Assembly: GCA_041946755.1 (NCBI GenBank) | Contig: JBHGBB010000128.1 | Coordinates: forward strand, 1 to 11,661 | Direction: 5' to 3' | DNA length: 11,661 bases | Source: JBHGBB01 sp041946755 | Lineage (GTDB): Bacteria > UBP4 > UBA4092 > JAOAEQ01 | Shown: piece by piece, positions 1 through 6,946 of the stretch | How the letters are laid out: each line of letters begins with the position of its first letter | How positions within the stretch are numbered: position 1 is the stretch's first letter | The notes under the pieces: model-generated | The model's database searches: none | The model's input: only the letters and a program-made list of their open reading frames with translations | What the model was told of the DNA's origin: nothing | Position numbers and translations under genes: made by a program

Positions 1-1095
1 CTTCAACGTTTTCAATGAATCTTGATCATCAGCCGGCAGTTCAGATACCCGTTCATCCCAAAACGCTTTTAGCGGTACCAGATATAATCCCGATCCTTGT
101 CCTCGGTTCTTGATATTATCGAGATATACTTGCTTTTGATATTCCAGTCGGTTATTGAACATAATCCATTGCATCGCTTCCGCCTTATATTTCGATTGCC
201 GGAATATGATCCAGGCGGTTCCGCCGAGAACCGAAGAACTCACTCCGTTATCCGCTGCCGGCATCGGGAGAACCCCCCATTTTCCTTTCATTTCCGGCGC
301 GCGCTTTTCAATTTCATAATATTGCCATAATCCGTCGATAAACATCGGGGCCGCGATCCCTTTTTCGTTGGATACGAATAATTCGATCCCTTTCGTCAGC
401 GCCATATTATGGGTGTTCCATAACCGTGCCGCATACATTATTCCTTTTTGGAAATTCGGGTCTAACCAATTAACGGCTGTTCCATCTTGATTATATGGAT
501 TCGCACCGAGCGGCCAGGAGAATTGACCGATTGACCATGCGGAATCGCGGGTGAAATCGAAGGTAAACTGGTAATCGTTTGCTTCCAGTATCCGAATCGC
601 TTCTTCCAGTTCCGACCAGGTACGAGGGAGCTTAATACCGAGTTTAGCGAAGATATCTTTCCGATAGAAGATACCGAGTGAAGTCATACCATGCGGGATA
701 CCATATAGATGGTTTTTAAAGTAGAAAATATTCCAGGCTCCATCAAATGTTATCGATTTCAATTGGGCTATTTCGTTTGGGAATTCGGCTTGGAGATCGA
801 CTAAACCGCCGACTGAACCATAATCTCCGGGGCCGCCAAGATTGGTGGTGGCGATATCCGGCGGATCTCCGGCAGCCATTGCGGTTAGGTATTTGGTATA
901 GAATTGGCCCCAGGAAATCGGCTGGACTTTAACTTCGATCCCGGTCTCTTTTTTAAAATCTTTAGCAAACTCCCGATACATCCGGGCATCGTATGCATTT
1001 CCGACTGTCCAGAACCGGATGGTAGTCGCAGAACTGAAACTTACTAAAACTACTATTAGTATTGAACTGAAGATAATCTTTCGCCGCAGGTTCAT
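1..1095 (-). CDS. ABC transporter extracellular sugar-binding protein (family 1 SBP), 3' end outside window
   Basis: The minus-strand frame is open from ATG at 1095 to the left edge, giving 365 codons without a stop. The family is usually about 410-440 residues, so the C-terminus lies outside. Residues 1-24 (MNLRRKIIFSSILIVVLVSF then SSAT) form a signal peptide with a basic n-region, a hydrophobic core and probable cleavage after SSA. There is no lipobox cysteine, so the product is probably a free periplasmic protein. The mature part has typical sugar-SBP features: IRFWT near 26-30, an amphipathic helix (YREFAKDFKKETGIEVKV), then AAGDPPDIA near 74-82, YGIPHG near 131-136 and the GIFYRKDIFAKLGI stretch near 141-154. 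It would deliver mono- or oligosaccharides to a membrane permease pair not present here. An AGAAAG just upstream of the start is only a weak ribosome binding site. It is divergent from glpK and shares its 365-bp control region. Family is confident; substrate is unknown, though the neighbours suggest plant-wall sugars or a polyol. Confidence 0.9.
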   Translation of the reverse strand, partial: MNLRRKIIFSSILIVVLVSFSSATTIRFWTVGNAYDARMYREFAKDFKKETGIEVKVQPISWGQFYTKYLTAMAAGDPPDIATTNLGGPGDYGSVGGLVDLQAEFPNEIAQLKSITFDGAWNIFYFKNHLYGIPHGMTSLGIFYRKDIFAKLGIKLPRTWSELEEAIRILEANDYQFTFDFTRDSAWSIGQFSWPLGANPYNQDGTAVNWLDPNFQKGIMYAARLWNTHNMALTKGIELFVSNEKGIAAPMFIDGLWQYYEIEKRAPEMKGKWGVLPMPAADNGVSSSVLGGTAWIIFRQSKYKAEAMQWIMFNNRLEYQKQVYLDNIKNRGQGSGLYLVPLKAFWDERVSELPADDQDSLKTLK

Positions 1096-1174
1096 ATTAC
1101 TTTCTGATTGATTTTACTATAATAAAGCATTTAGTCTGGGTAATATAATTTTAAGCAATCGGTGCTAAATATCC

Positions 1175-1231
1175 GAAAACGTTTTATGAATTTACTTAAA
1201 AACTCTAACATAGGATATAAATTCTCGTCAA
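1175..1231 (+). repeat. Promoter/operator-like direct repeat, copy 1
   Basis: Starts with the perfect palindrome AAAACGTTTT (1176-1185) and ends with TAACATAGGATATAAATTCT (1206-1225), including a TATAAA -10-like hexamer at 1216-1221. By eye, about 44 of 57 aligned positions match copy 2, which lies 210 bp further right, with one gap. The palindrome centre lies about 85 bp upstream of the divergent binding-protein start, so it could also serve that gene. Confidence 0.6.
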
Positions 1232-1384
1232 TCTAGAACGAGATTAATATATTCATTTAATGATTAAATTGTTATTTTGCAAGTAATCCAGGGTGATTAT
1301 ATTAATATGGCAGTTAACTAAGTTGATTGCAAAGAGTATTACTATTTCTTATCCCAAGATATCTATAATAGTATGAAATAAGCA

Positions 1385-1440
1385 AAAAACGTTTTTCGAT
1401 TTTCTAAATAAGCGTAACATAGGATATAATTTCTATTCAA
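1385..1440 (+). repeat. Promoter/operator-like direct repeat, copy 2, proposed glpK promoter
   Basis: Opens with the 12-bp perfect palindrome AAAAACGTTTTT (1385-1396). It has the central CG and symmetric A/T arms common in LacI-family operators. The conserved right end carries a consensus TATAAT at 1425-1430, so transcription would start near 1437, about 24 nt before the glpK ATG. No good -35 hexamer lies 17 bp upstream. The palindrome is centred about 46 bp before the inferred start, a position also compatible with an activator. The promoter assignment is inference. Confidence 0.55.
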
Positions 1441-1460
1441 CATCTTTTACTGCTGCTGAT

Positions 1461-2960
1461 ATGACTTCTATACAACAGAAATATATACTTGCGATTGATC
1501 AAGGAACGACCGGCACCCGCGGGATGCTCTTGAATAAAACCGGTAGAATCATCGCCAGCGCTTATCAAGAGTTTCCGCAATATTATCCGCAACCCGGGTG
1601 GGTAGAGCATAATCCGATAGAAATATGGCAGTCGACAGTATCGGTTTTTCGCAAGACGATACATCAATCAGGTATCCAAGCGCAGCAGATAGCGAGTATC
1701 GGGATAACCAACCAAAGGGAAACGACCGTTCTCTGGGATCGATATACAGGGAAACCGGTATATAACGCTATCGTCTGGCAATGCCGGCGTACAACCCCGA
1801 ATTGCGATAAGCTTAAGCAATCCGGGTGGAGAGATAAAATCCAGCAGAAAACCGGGTTGATTATCGACGCCTATTTTTCCGGTACGAAAATTCAATGGAT
1901 ACTCGATAATGTACCCGGCGCACGAAAGAAAGCAGAACAAGGTGCACTCTGTTTCGGCACTATCGATTCCTGGTTGATGTGGAATCTAACCGGAGGTAAA
2001 ATCCATGCGACGGATTATACCAACGCTTCCCGAACCATGTTATTCAATCTGCAAACCTTTAAATGGGATCCTGATATTTTAAGAAAATTAGAGATACCGG
2101 CTTCAATCCTGCCGGAAGTAAAAAAGTCAGCTACGATGTATGGTTATACCGTAAAAGTTGCTGGATTACCTTCAGGTATTCCAATCTCAGGAGTAATCGG
2201 CGACCAGCAATCAGCATTATTCGGGCAAGGTTGTTTTTCTCCCGGTACCGCTAAGAATACTTATGGTACCGGCTGTTTCTTCCTCTTTAATCTAGGAAAA
2301 AAATTGCGATATTCGAAACATGGATTGATTACCACTATCGCTTGCGATAAATATGGAGAACCGGTATATGCGTTAGAAGGCAGTGTCTTCATAGCCGGTG
2401 CGGCAATACAATGGCTCCGGGATGGGTTAGGATTAATCAAGTCTGCTGATGAAACTGAATCTTATGCATTAAATGTTCCGGATACCCATGGCGTATATAT
2501 CGTCCCGGCGTTCGTCGGGTTAGGTGCACCGTATTGGAATATGAACGCCCGTGGCGGAATTCTCGGTTTAACCCGGGGAGTAACTAAATCACATCTTATC
2601 CGTGCGACTCTTGAAAGTATCGCATATCAGACGAAAGATTTGATTACCGCGGTTACCGCGGATGCGAAAACGAAGATCAAAAAACTCAAAGTAGATGGCG
2701 GCGCTGCTCGGAATAATTTCCTTATGCAGTTTCAATCAGATATCTTAAATCTGCCGATTGAACGGCCGCAGAATATCGAGTCCACTGCACTTGGTGCCGC
2801 ATATTTAGCGGGTATCGGTATCGGGTTCTGGACTCCGGAACAGATATCTCAATTCTGTTCTCGGCAGCTTAAGCAGTTTACTCCGCATATGCAAACTAAT
2901 GAACGGAATGAACTATATACCGGCTGGAAGAAAGCGGTGGCGAAAATCGTACAAAACTAA
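1461..2960 (+). CDS. glpK: Glycerol kinase (EC 2.7.1.30), FGGY family
   Basis: Catalyses ATP-dependent phosphorylation of glycerol to sn-glycerol 3-phosphate in the cytoplasm. The 499-residue length matches the family. Seen in the sequence: the N-terminal phosphate-binding loop AIDQGTTGTRG (11-21), YPQPGWVEH (42-50), GITNQRETT (81-89), IVWQCRRT (104-111), DAYFSGTK (136-143), DYTNASRTMLFNL (185-197), GVIGDQQSALFGQ (244-256), KNTYGTGCF (265-273), FVGLGAPYW (351-359) and LKVDGGAARNNFLMQFQSD (409-427). R86, E87, Y138 and D248 line up with the E. coli glycerol contacts and catalytic base (R83, E84, Y135, D245), so the specificity call is strong compared with other FGGY kinases. The start has no clear Shine-Dalgarno; it is the Met just before the conserved N-terminus. 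It is followed after 121 bp by a second FGGY kinase, rhaB, probably in one transcription unit. No glpF or glpD is visible nearby. Confidence 0.96.
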   Translation: MTSIQQKYILAIDQGTTGTRGMLLNKTGRIIASAYQEFPQYYPQPGWVEHNPIEIWQSTVSVFRKTIHQSGIQAQQIASIGITNQRETTVLWDRYTGKPVYNAIVWQCRRTTPNCDKLKQSGWRDKIQQKTGLIIDAYFSGTKIQWILDNVPGARKKAEQGALCFGTIDSWLMWNLTGGKIHATDYTNASRTMLFNLQTFKWDPDILRKLEIPASILPEVKKSATMYGYTVKVAGLPSGIPISGVIGDQQSALFGQGCFSPGTAKNTYGTGCFFLFNLGKKLRYSKHGLITTIACDKYGEPVYALEGSVFIAGAAIQWLRDGLGLIKSADETESYALNVPDTHGVYIVPAFVGLGAPYWNMNARGGILGLTRGVTKSHLIRATLESIAYQTKDLITAVTADAKTKIKKLKVDGGAARNNFLMQFQSDILNLPIERPQNIESTALGAAYLAGIGIGFWTPEQISQFCSRQLKQFTPHMQTNERNELYTGWKKAVAKIVQN

Positions 2961-2963
2961 AAT

Positions 2964-3069
2964 TAACCTCAGAGAGCACAGAGAAAAATCGAGAAATTAA
3001 AGAATAGATTCCTGCTTTCGCAGGAATGGCAAAAAACTACTCAGTTGTTCTCAGTGTCCTCTGTGGTGA
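2964..3069. repeat. Inverted repeat of the CTCTGTG type enclosing a REP-like hairpin
   Basis: The spacer between glpK and rhaB is almost wholly repeat. The left arm at 2964-2983 (core CTCAGAGAGCACAGAG) and right arm at 3050-3069 (core CTCAGTGTCCTCTGTGG) are reverse complements at about 15 of 20 positions. The separate 24-bp hairpin unit at 3007-3030 lies between them. The right arm contains GGTGAG (3065-3070), the only Shine-Dalgarno-like sequence before rhaB. No T-run follows, so this is not an obvious terminator. Confidence 0.6.
3007..3030 (+). repeat. REP-like 24-bp palindromic unit
   Basis: ATTCCTGC (3008-3015), loop TTTC (3016-3019), then GCAGGAAT (3020-3027): a perfect 8-bp stem with a 4-nt loop, flanked by G and GGC. 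The same unit type occurs twice, in inverted orientation, inside the GH3 gene at 9117-9164, sharing the core CCTGCTTTCGCAGG with one of those copies. General form is a GATTCCYGC hairpin ending GGAATGRC. It resembles dispersed REP elements; that it was spread by a RAYT-type transposase is inference. Confidence 0.75.
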
Positions 3070-3081
3070 GAATTTAATATT

Positions 3082-4557
3082 ATGAAAGAGCAATATCGGT
3101 TTTTAGCGATAGATTTAGGTGCAGGTAGTGGTCGAGTTATTCTCGGTACATTATCGAATGGGAAGATATCTCTTCAAGAACTCCATCGGTTTGAGACCGG
3201 TGGAATAACTATCCTCGATACGCTCCAATGGGATTACACCCGGATATATGCTGAAATTATCAATGGATTAATTAAATATCGTCAAATGTTCGGTGCGCAG
3301 CTTGATGGTATCGCGATCGATACCTGGGGAGTAGATTTCGGATTAATCGCTCGTGATGGAACGGTATTAGGCAATCCAATCCATTATCGGGATAAACGAA
3401 CGGTAGGTATCCCGGACTTGGTTTATAGAACCATATCACCGGAAAAGTTATATCGAGAGACGGGAATCCAGCATCTACCGTTTAATACCATATTCCAGCT
3501 CTATTCGATGGTGCATACCCGGTCTCCGATATTAGCGGCGGCAGATTCGATGCTCTTAATGGGCGATCTATTCGCTTATCTGCTCTGTGGCAAACGCGCC
3601 TGCGAATATACCAATGCTTCTACGACCCAACTTCTTGATCTGAAGAAGAAGACTTGGAATGAAGATTTAATTTATGGAATTGGCATCCCGCGTAATCTCC
3701 TTCTCGATATTGTTCAACCGGGAACGGTACTTGGTCCTATCCTGCCGGAAATTGCGAAACAAACCGGATTGGATGCTACCGTACCGGTAATCGCTCCGGC
3801 GTCTCATGATACCGCGTCAGCGATCGCTGCGATACCGGTAACCAGTTCTAAAAAGAACTGGGCGTATATCTCTAGCGGTACTTGGTCGCTGTTAGGTACT
3901 GAACTGGATAGCCCGATTATTAATCAAGATAGTTATCAGCACCAGTTTACCAACGAGGCGGGAGTAGATAACAAAATCTGTTTTCTCAAGAACATCAGCG
4001 GGTTATGGCTGGTGCAAGAATGTCGGAATTATTGGAATCGGCAGAGTACGGTTACCGATTATGCGAAACTAACTCAAGAAGCGGAATCAGCGGCTCCACT
4101 CCAAGCGATTATTGATGTTAACGATTCCAAATTATTAGCGCCGGAAAATATGCCGGAAATGATACAACAGTTATGCCGGGAAATCCGCCTGAGGCGGATA
4201 CCGGAAACCAAGGGCGAGATTATCCGATGTGCGTTAGAGAGTCTGGCATACCAATATAAGCAGCGAATCCAGGATCTAGATACTATCCTCGGCCGGAAAA
4301 CTGAACTACTCCATATCGTTGGCGGCGGAGTCCAGAACCGGCTCTTATCCCAATTAGCGAGTGATGCTTGCGGTATCCCGGTCATCGCCGGGCCGGTTGA
4401 AGCGACTACGATCGGGAATATAATCGTTCAAGCGATAGCGCTCGGAGGGATTAAATCATTGGCTGCCGCACGGCAGATTATCGCCCAGTCATTTGAAGTG
4501 ACCCGATTTGAACCGAAAAATACTGAAGCTTGGAAGAAGCTAGTTATCAGTTCTTAG
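3082..4557 (+). CDS. rhaB: Rhamnulokinase (EC 2.7.1.5), FGGY family
   Basis: Phosphorylates L-rhamnulose to L-rhamnulose 1-phosphate, the second cytoplasmic step of L-rhamnose catabolism. The 491 residues match the family. Diagnostic segments are DLGAGSGRVILG (11-22), IDTWGVDFGL (79-88), PIHYRD (99-104), TGIQHLPFNTIFQLY (127-141), MGDLFAYLL (160-168), TNASTTQLLD (177-186), PASHDTASA (239-247, with D243 as the likely catalytic base), SSGTWSLLGTEL (264-275), NEAGVDNK (291-298), LVQECRNYW (310-318) and IVGGGVQNRLLSQLASDA (412-429). The pattern separates RhaB from xylulokinase, fuculokinase and glycerol kinase. A 17-bp palindrome encodes IRLRR at 368-372, just before PETKGEIIRC, a loop that varies in the family. 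The start follows a repeat arm providing GGTGAG 11 nt upstream. Rhamnose isomerase and rhamnulose-1-phosphate aldolase must lie elsewhere. Confidence 0.95.
   Translation: MKEQYRFLAIDLGAGSGRVILGTLSNGKISLQELHRFETGGITILDTLQWDYTRIYAEIINGLIKYRQMFGAQLDGIAIDTWGVDFGLIARDGTVLGNPIHYRDKRTVGIPDLVYRTISPEKLYRETGIQHLPFNTIFQLYSMVHTRSPILAAADSMLLMGDLFAYLLCGKRACEYTNASTTQLLDLKKKTWNEDLIYGIGIPRNLLLDIVQPGTVLGPILPEIAKQTGLDATVPVIAPASHDTASAIAAIPVTSSKKNWAYISSGTWSLLGTELDSPIINQDSYQHQFTNEAGVDNKICFLKNISGLWLVQECRNYWNRQSTVTDYAKLTQEAESAAPLQAIIDVNDSKLLAPENMPEMIQQLCREIRLRRIPETKGEIIRCALESLAYQYKQRIQDLDTILGRKTELLHIVGGGVQNRLLSQLASDACGIPVIAGPVEATTIGNIIVQAIALGGIKSLAAARQIIAQSFEVTRFEPKNTEAWKKLVISS
4183..4199 (+). repeat. 17-bp palindrome inside rhaB, copy A
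   Basis: ATCCGCCT, one G, then AGGCGGAT: perfect 8-bp arms. It shares the 15-bp core TCCGCCTNAGGCGGA with the intergenic palindrome at 4617-4633. It is read as I-R-L-R-R in rhaB (residues 368-372) without disturbing the flanking conserved sequence. Confidence 0.7.
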
Positions 4558-4616
4558 TTATTAGATGCGAAATGAAAAGCAGATTACCATATGTCGTCAG
4601 GTTATGGTAAGGGAGC

Positions 4617-4633
4617 GTCCGCCTAAGGCGGAC
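4617..4633 (+). repeat. 17-bp palindrome in spacer, copy B
   Basis: GTCCGCCT, one A, then AGGCGGAC: perfect 8-bp arms. The inner 15 bp match the palindrome inside rhaB (4183-4199) except the central base. It probably belongs to a dispersed family of short palindromes; a genome-wide count of TCCGCCTNAGGCGGA would show this. Confidence 0.7.
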
Positions 4634-4671
4634 ACTACTTAACCCTAACCCAACTACAGTAAATTAAAAAG

Positions 4672-4678
4672 AAAGGAG
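4672..4678 (+). promoter_or_regulatory. Strong Shine-Dalgarno for the GH74 gene
   Basis: AAAGGAG ends 4 nt before the ATG at 4683. It is the only strong ribosome binding site in the window and fixes the GH74 start. The other plus-strand genes have weak or no recognisable sites. Confidence 0.8.
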
Positions 4679-4682
4679 TATT

Positions 4683-6920
4683 ATGAAAAGAATTATATAT
4701 ATTATATTAGTGGTATCCTTATCAATCGCTTTATTCAATGCTTTTTGTTTAGCAAAGTCTCATTCCGCAATCTGCAATCCGAAATCTGAGATCTATGAGT
4801 GGAAAAATGTTGAAATCGTGGGTGGTGGATTCATCCCCGGGATCATATTCAGTCCGATTAAACCGAATCTGATATATTGCCGAACTGATATCGGTGGCGC
4901 ATATCGATGGAATCCAGAAACGAAACGATGGATACCATTAACCGATTGGATTGGTCCTGATGATTGGAATCTCTTGGGAATAGAAAGTATCGCTGCCGAT
5001 CCGGTAGACCCGAACCTCGTTTATCTGGCTGCCGGAACGTATACTAATGACTGGGTAAAAATTAATGCGGCGATTCTCCGCTCAACTAATCAGGGGCATA
5101 CATGGCAACGAATAAATCTACCGTTTAAACTTGGTGGGAACGAACCTGGCCGGTCGATTGGAGAGCGGCTGGCTATCGATCCGAATAGCCATAATATCTT
5201 ATATCTCGGTACCCGGAAAAATGGATTATGGAAATCAGTTGATTCCGGTTCGACTTGGAATAAGGTCGATAGTTTCCCGGTAGAAAACCAGGTCGGGTTT
5301 GTTATCTACGATAAAGAAAGTAGTCAATCCGGCGTACCGTGTTCGGTAATTTATATTGGAGTCGCACCGTCATATAACAAGCCGGAATCGATTGTCGGTT
5401 TATATCAGAGTATGGATGCCGGTAAAACCTGGGTAACGGTTCCCGGTCAGCCGAATCAGAAATATATCCCGCATCATGCGGTTTTGTGTTCGGATAAAAT
5501 TCTCTATCTAACTTATTGTAATGGATTAGGACCAAACGAGGTTACCGCCGGTGCGGTATGGAAATATGATACGAAAACCAATACCTGGACTGATATAACT
5601 CCGGAGAATCCCGGTAATTTCGGATATGCAGGATTGGCAATAGACCCGAACCATCCGGAAACGGTTATGGTCTCAACACTCGACCGCTGGGCACAAGGAG
5701 ATACTTTATTCCGGTCGACTGATGCCGGTAAAACCTGGCTTGATATTAAATCTAAGACTGTTCGCGATTCATCGATTTCACCCTATTTAAACTGGGGAAG
5801 GAAATCCGCTGAACTTGGTCATTGGATCGGCGATCTGGAAATCGACCCCTTCGATTCGAATCAGGCGCTCTATGTTACCGGCGCAACTATGTGGGGGACG
5901 AATAATATGACTGATATAGATTCAAATAAAACTACGTATTGGTCGGTTCGCGCTGATGGGATAGAAGAAACCGGAGCCATTGATATCATCAGTCCGCCTA
6001 AAGGTGCGCATCTGATCAGCGGGTTAGGCGATATTTGCGGATTCCGGCATAATGAGTTAACCCAATCGCCACCGGAACAGATGATGCAGAATCCGATGTT
6101 TAATTCTACGAATACTCTAGATTTTGCGGAGAAGAAATCGGAAGTAATCGTTCGGGTCGGCTGGAGTTGGAATCAGCAGCATGGTGCGATTTCTATCGAT
6201 GGGGGAACCAGTTGGAAGCCGTTTGCCACTGAACCAACTAAGAATCAGGCGGGAGTTATCGCTATTTCTTCGGATGCGAAAACTATTATCTGGACTCCGG
6301 AAAATAGCGGCAGTTATCTCTCATTTGATTCTGGGTCGACCTGGACTGAATGTAACGGGATATCACGCGGAGTAGTAGTTGTTGCTGATAGGGTGAATCC
6401 CAAGAAATTCTATGCGTTCAATTCCGGTTCTGGAACCATGTATATGAGTAAAGATCGCGGTAAGAGTTTCAAAGCGACGGTTACCGGTTTACCGGAAGGG
6501 TATAGCCAGTTCCGGCATTTAAGAGCGGTCCCGGGATATGAAGGTGATTTATGGCTAGCGACCGGGTCAACCGGTTTCTATCGGTCAACCGATTCCGGGA
6601 AAACCATGAAACGAGTTAGAACGGCAGAAGAATGCGAAGCAGTTGGATTCGGGAAAGCTGCTCCCGGCAAGAAATATCCGGCTCTCTATATAGTTGGGAA
6701 AGTTCGTGGGATTAAAGGGATATTCCGATCGGATGATATTGCTAAAACCTGGGTTAGAATAAATGATGATAATCATCAATGGGGTTGGATCGGTCGAGAT
6801 ATAATCGGCGATCCGAGAATATACGGCCGGGTATATCTGGGCACGAACGGCCGCGGGATCTTTTACGGCGACCCCGTAGTAAAAGCGAAGTCCAAAGTTC
6901 AAAGTTCAAAATCCAAATAA
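4683..6920 (+). CDS. Secreted GH74 endoglucanase / xyloglucanase
   Basis: Predicted inverting endo-beta-1,4-glucanase, most likely acting on xyloglucan outside the cell. Residues 1-24 are a signal peptide (basic MKR, then IIYIILVVSLSIALF), probably cleaved after CLA. The mature N-terminus has the GH74 signature: VEIVGGGFIPGIIFSP (43-58), CRTDIGGAYRWN (66-77) and PLTDWIG (85-91). D69 in TDIGG and D450 in GDICGF (449-454) match the two catalytic aspartates of the family. Nine Asp-box (BNR) motifs of the SxDxGxTW type lie near 134, 185, 243, 345, 504, 548, 589, 635 and 682, as expected for tandem seven-bladed propellers. No dockerin or carbohydrate-binding module follows; 745 residues is about the bare GH74 length. 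A 7-bp repeat array encodes residues 28-37 after the signal peptide, and another encodes the Lys/Ser-rich tail. GDICGF has Cys where Gly is usual. GH74 membership is confident; strict xyloglucan specificity is inferred. Confidence 0.93.
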   Translation: MKRIIYIILVVSLSIALFNAFCLAKSHSAICNPKSEIYEWKNVEIVGGGFIPGIIFSPIKPNLIYCRTDIGGAYRWNPETKRWIPLTDWIGPDDWNLLGIESIAADPVDPNLVYLAAGTYTNDWVKINAAILRSTNQGHTWQRINLPFKLGGNEPGRSIGERLAIDPNSHNILYLGTRKNGLWKSVDSGSTWNKVDSFPVENQVGFVIYDKESSQSGVPCSVIYIGVAPSYNKPESIVGLYQSMDAGKTWVTVPGQPNQKYIPHHAVLCSDKILYLTYCNGLGPNEVTAGAVWKYDTKTNTWTDITPENPGNFGYAGLAIDPNHPETVMVSTLDRWAQGDTLFRSTDAGKTWLDIKSKTVRDSSISPYLNWGRKSAELGHWIGDLEIDPFDSNQALYVTGATMWGTNNMTDIDSNKTTYWSVRADGIEETGAIDIISPPKGAHLISGLGDICGFRHNELTQSPPEQMMQNPMFNSTNTLDFAEKKSEVIVRVGWSWNQQHGAISIDGGTSWKPFATEPTKNQAGVIAISSDAKTIIWTPENSGSYLSFDSGSTWTECNGISRGVVVVADRVNPKKFYAFNSGSGTMYMSKDRGKSFKATVTGLPEGYSQFRHLRAVPGYEGDLWLATGSTGFYRSTDSGKTMKRVRTAEECEAVGFGKAAPGKKYPALYIVGKVRGIKGIFRSDDIAKTWVRINDDNHQWGWIGRDIIGDPRIYGRVYLGTNGRGIFYGDPVVKAKSKVQSSKSK
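4766..4793 (+). repeat. Heptameric repeat array inside the GH74 gene (N-terminal linker)
   Basis: Four tandem 7-bp units: CGCAATC, TGCAATC, CGAAATC, TGAGATC. They encode the SAICNPKSEI stretch (residues 28-37) between the signal peptide and the first conserved GH74 strand (YEWKNVEIVGGG). Three units equal 21 bp, so the reading frame is preserved every three copies. The peptide is not part of the propeller fold, so it is probably a tolerated insertion. Confidence 0.65.
6889..6916 (+). repeat. Heptameric repeat array at the 3' end of the GH74 gene
   Basis: Four tandem units AGTCCAA, AGTTCAA, AGTTCAA, AATCCAA end one base before the TAA stop at 6918-6920. They encode the low-complexity tail SKVQSSKSK, which is outside the GH74 fold. 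The consensus AGTYCAA resembles the AGTCCTA units at the end of the GH3 gene. Confidence 0.7.
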
Positions 6921-6946
6921 ATGTCAAATTTAAAGACAATCAGACC

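Larger units (their letters stand above)
1096..1460. promoter_or_regulatory. AT-rich divergent control region between the sugar-binding protein gene and glpK
   Basis: This 365-bp gap has no credible gene. It is far more AT-rich than its flanks, as expected for a shared regulatory region of divergent genes. It holds two copies of a roughly 57-bp block (annotated separately) and a short inverted repeat (TCTCGT at 1223-1228 with ACGAGA at 1238-1243). For the leftward gene a TATTAT/TATATT-rich stretch lies at about 1120-1160, but I could not fix a convincing -35/-10 pair. Regulation by a LacI-family repressor or activator is inferred from the AAAACGTTTT palindromes; no regulator gene is in the window. 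Confidence 0.6.
4558..4682. other. Spacer between rhaB and the GH74 gene with two palindromes
   Basis: This 125-bp gap holds a stem-loop TTACCATA (4584-4591) / TATGGTAA (4603-4610) with an 11-nt loop, then the 17-bp palindrome at 4617-4633. After these comes ACTACTTAACCCTAACCCAA (4634-4653), which resembles part of the large inverted repeat before the GH3 gene. The last 20 bp carry the GH74 ribosome binding site. Neither hairpin is followed by a T-run, so read-through from rhaB is plausible. Confidence 0.55.

Noticed and set aside
97..330. Small plus-strand open frames at 97-330 and 747-932
   Set aside because: They lie antisense to the sugar-binding protein gene, show no family motif and have no ribosome site.
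6181..6375. Short plus-strand frames inside GH74 (6181-6375, 6779-6970)
   Set aside because: They overlap a continuous GH74 frame with conserved Asp-box motifs, so they are out-of-frame shadows, not evidence of a frameshift.
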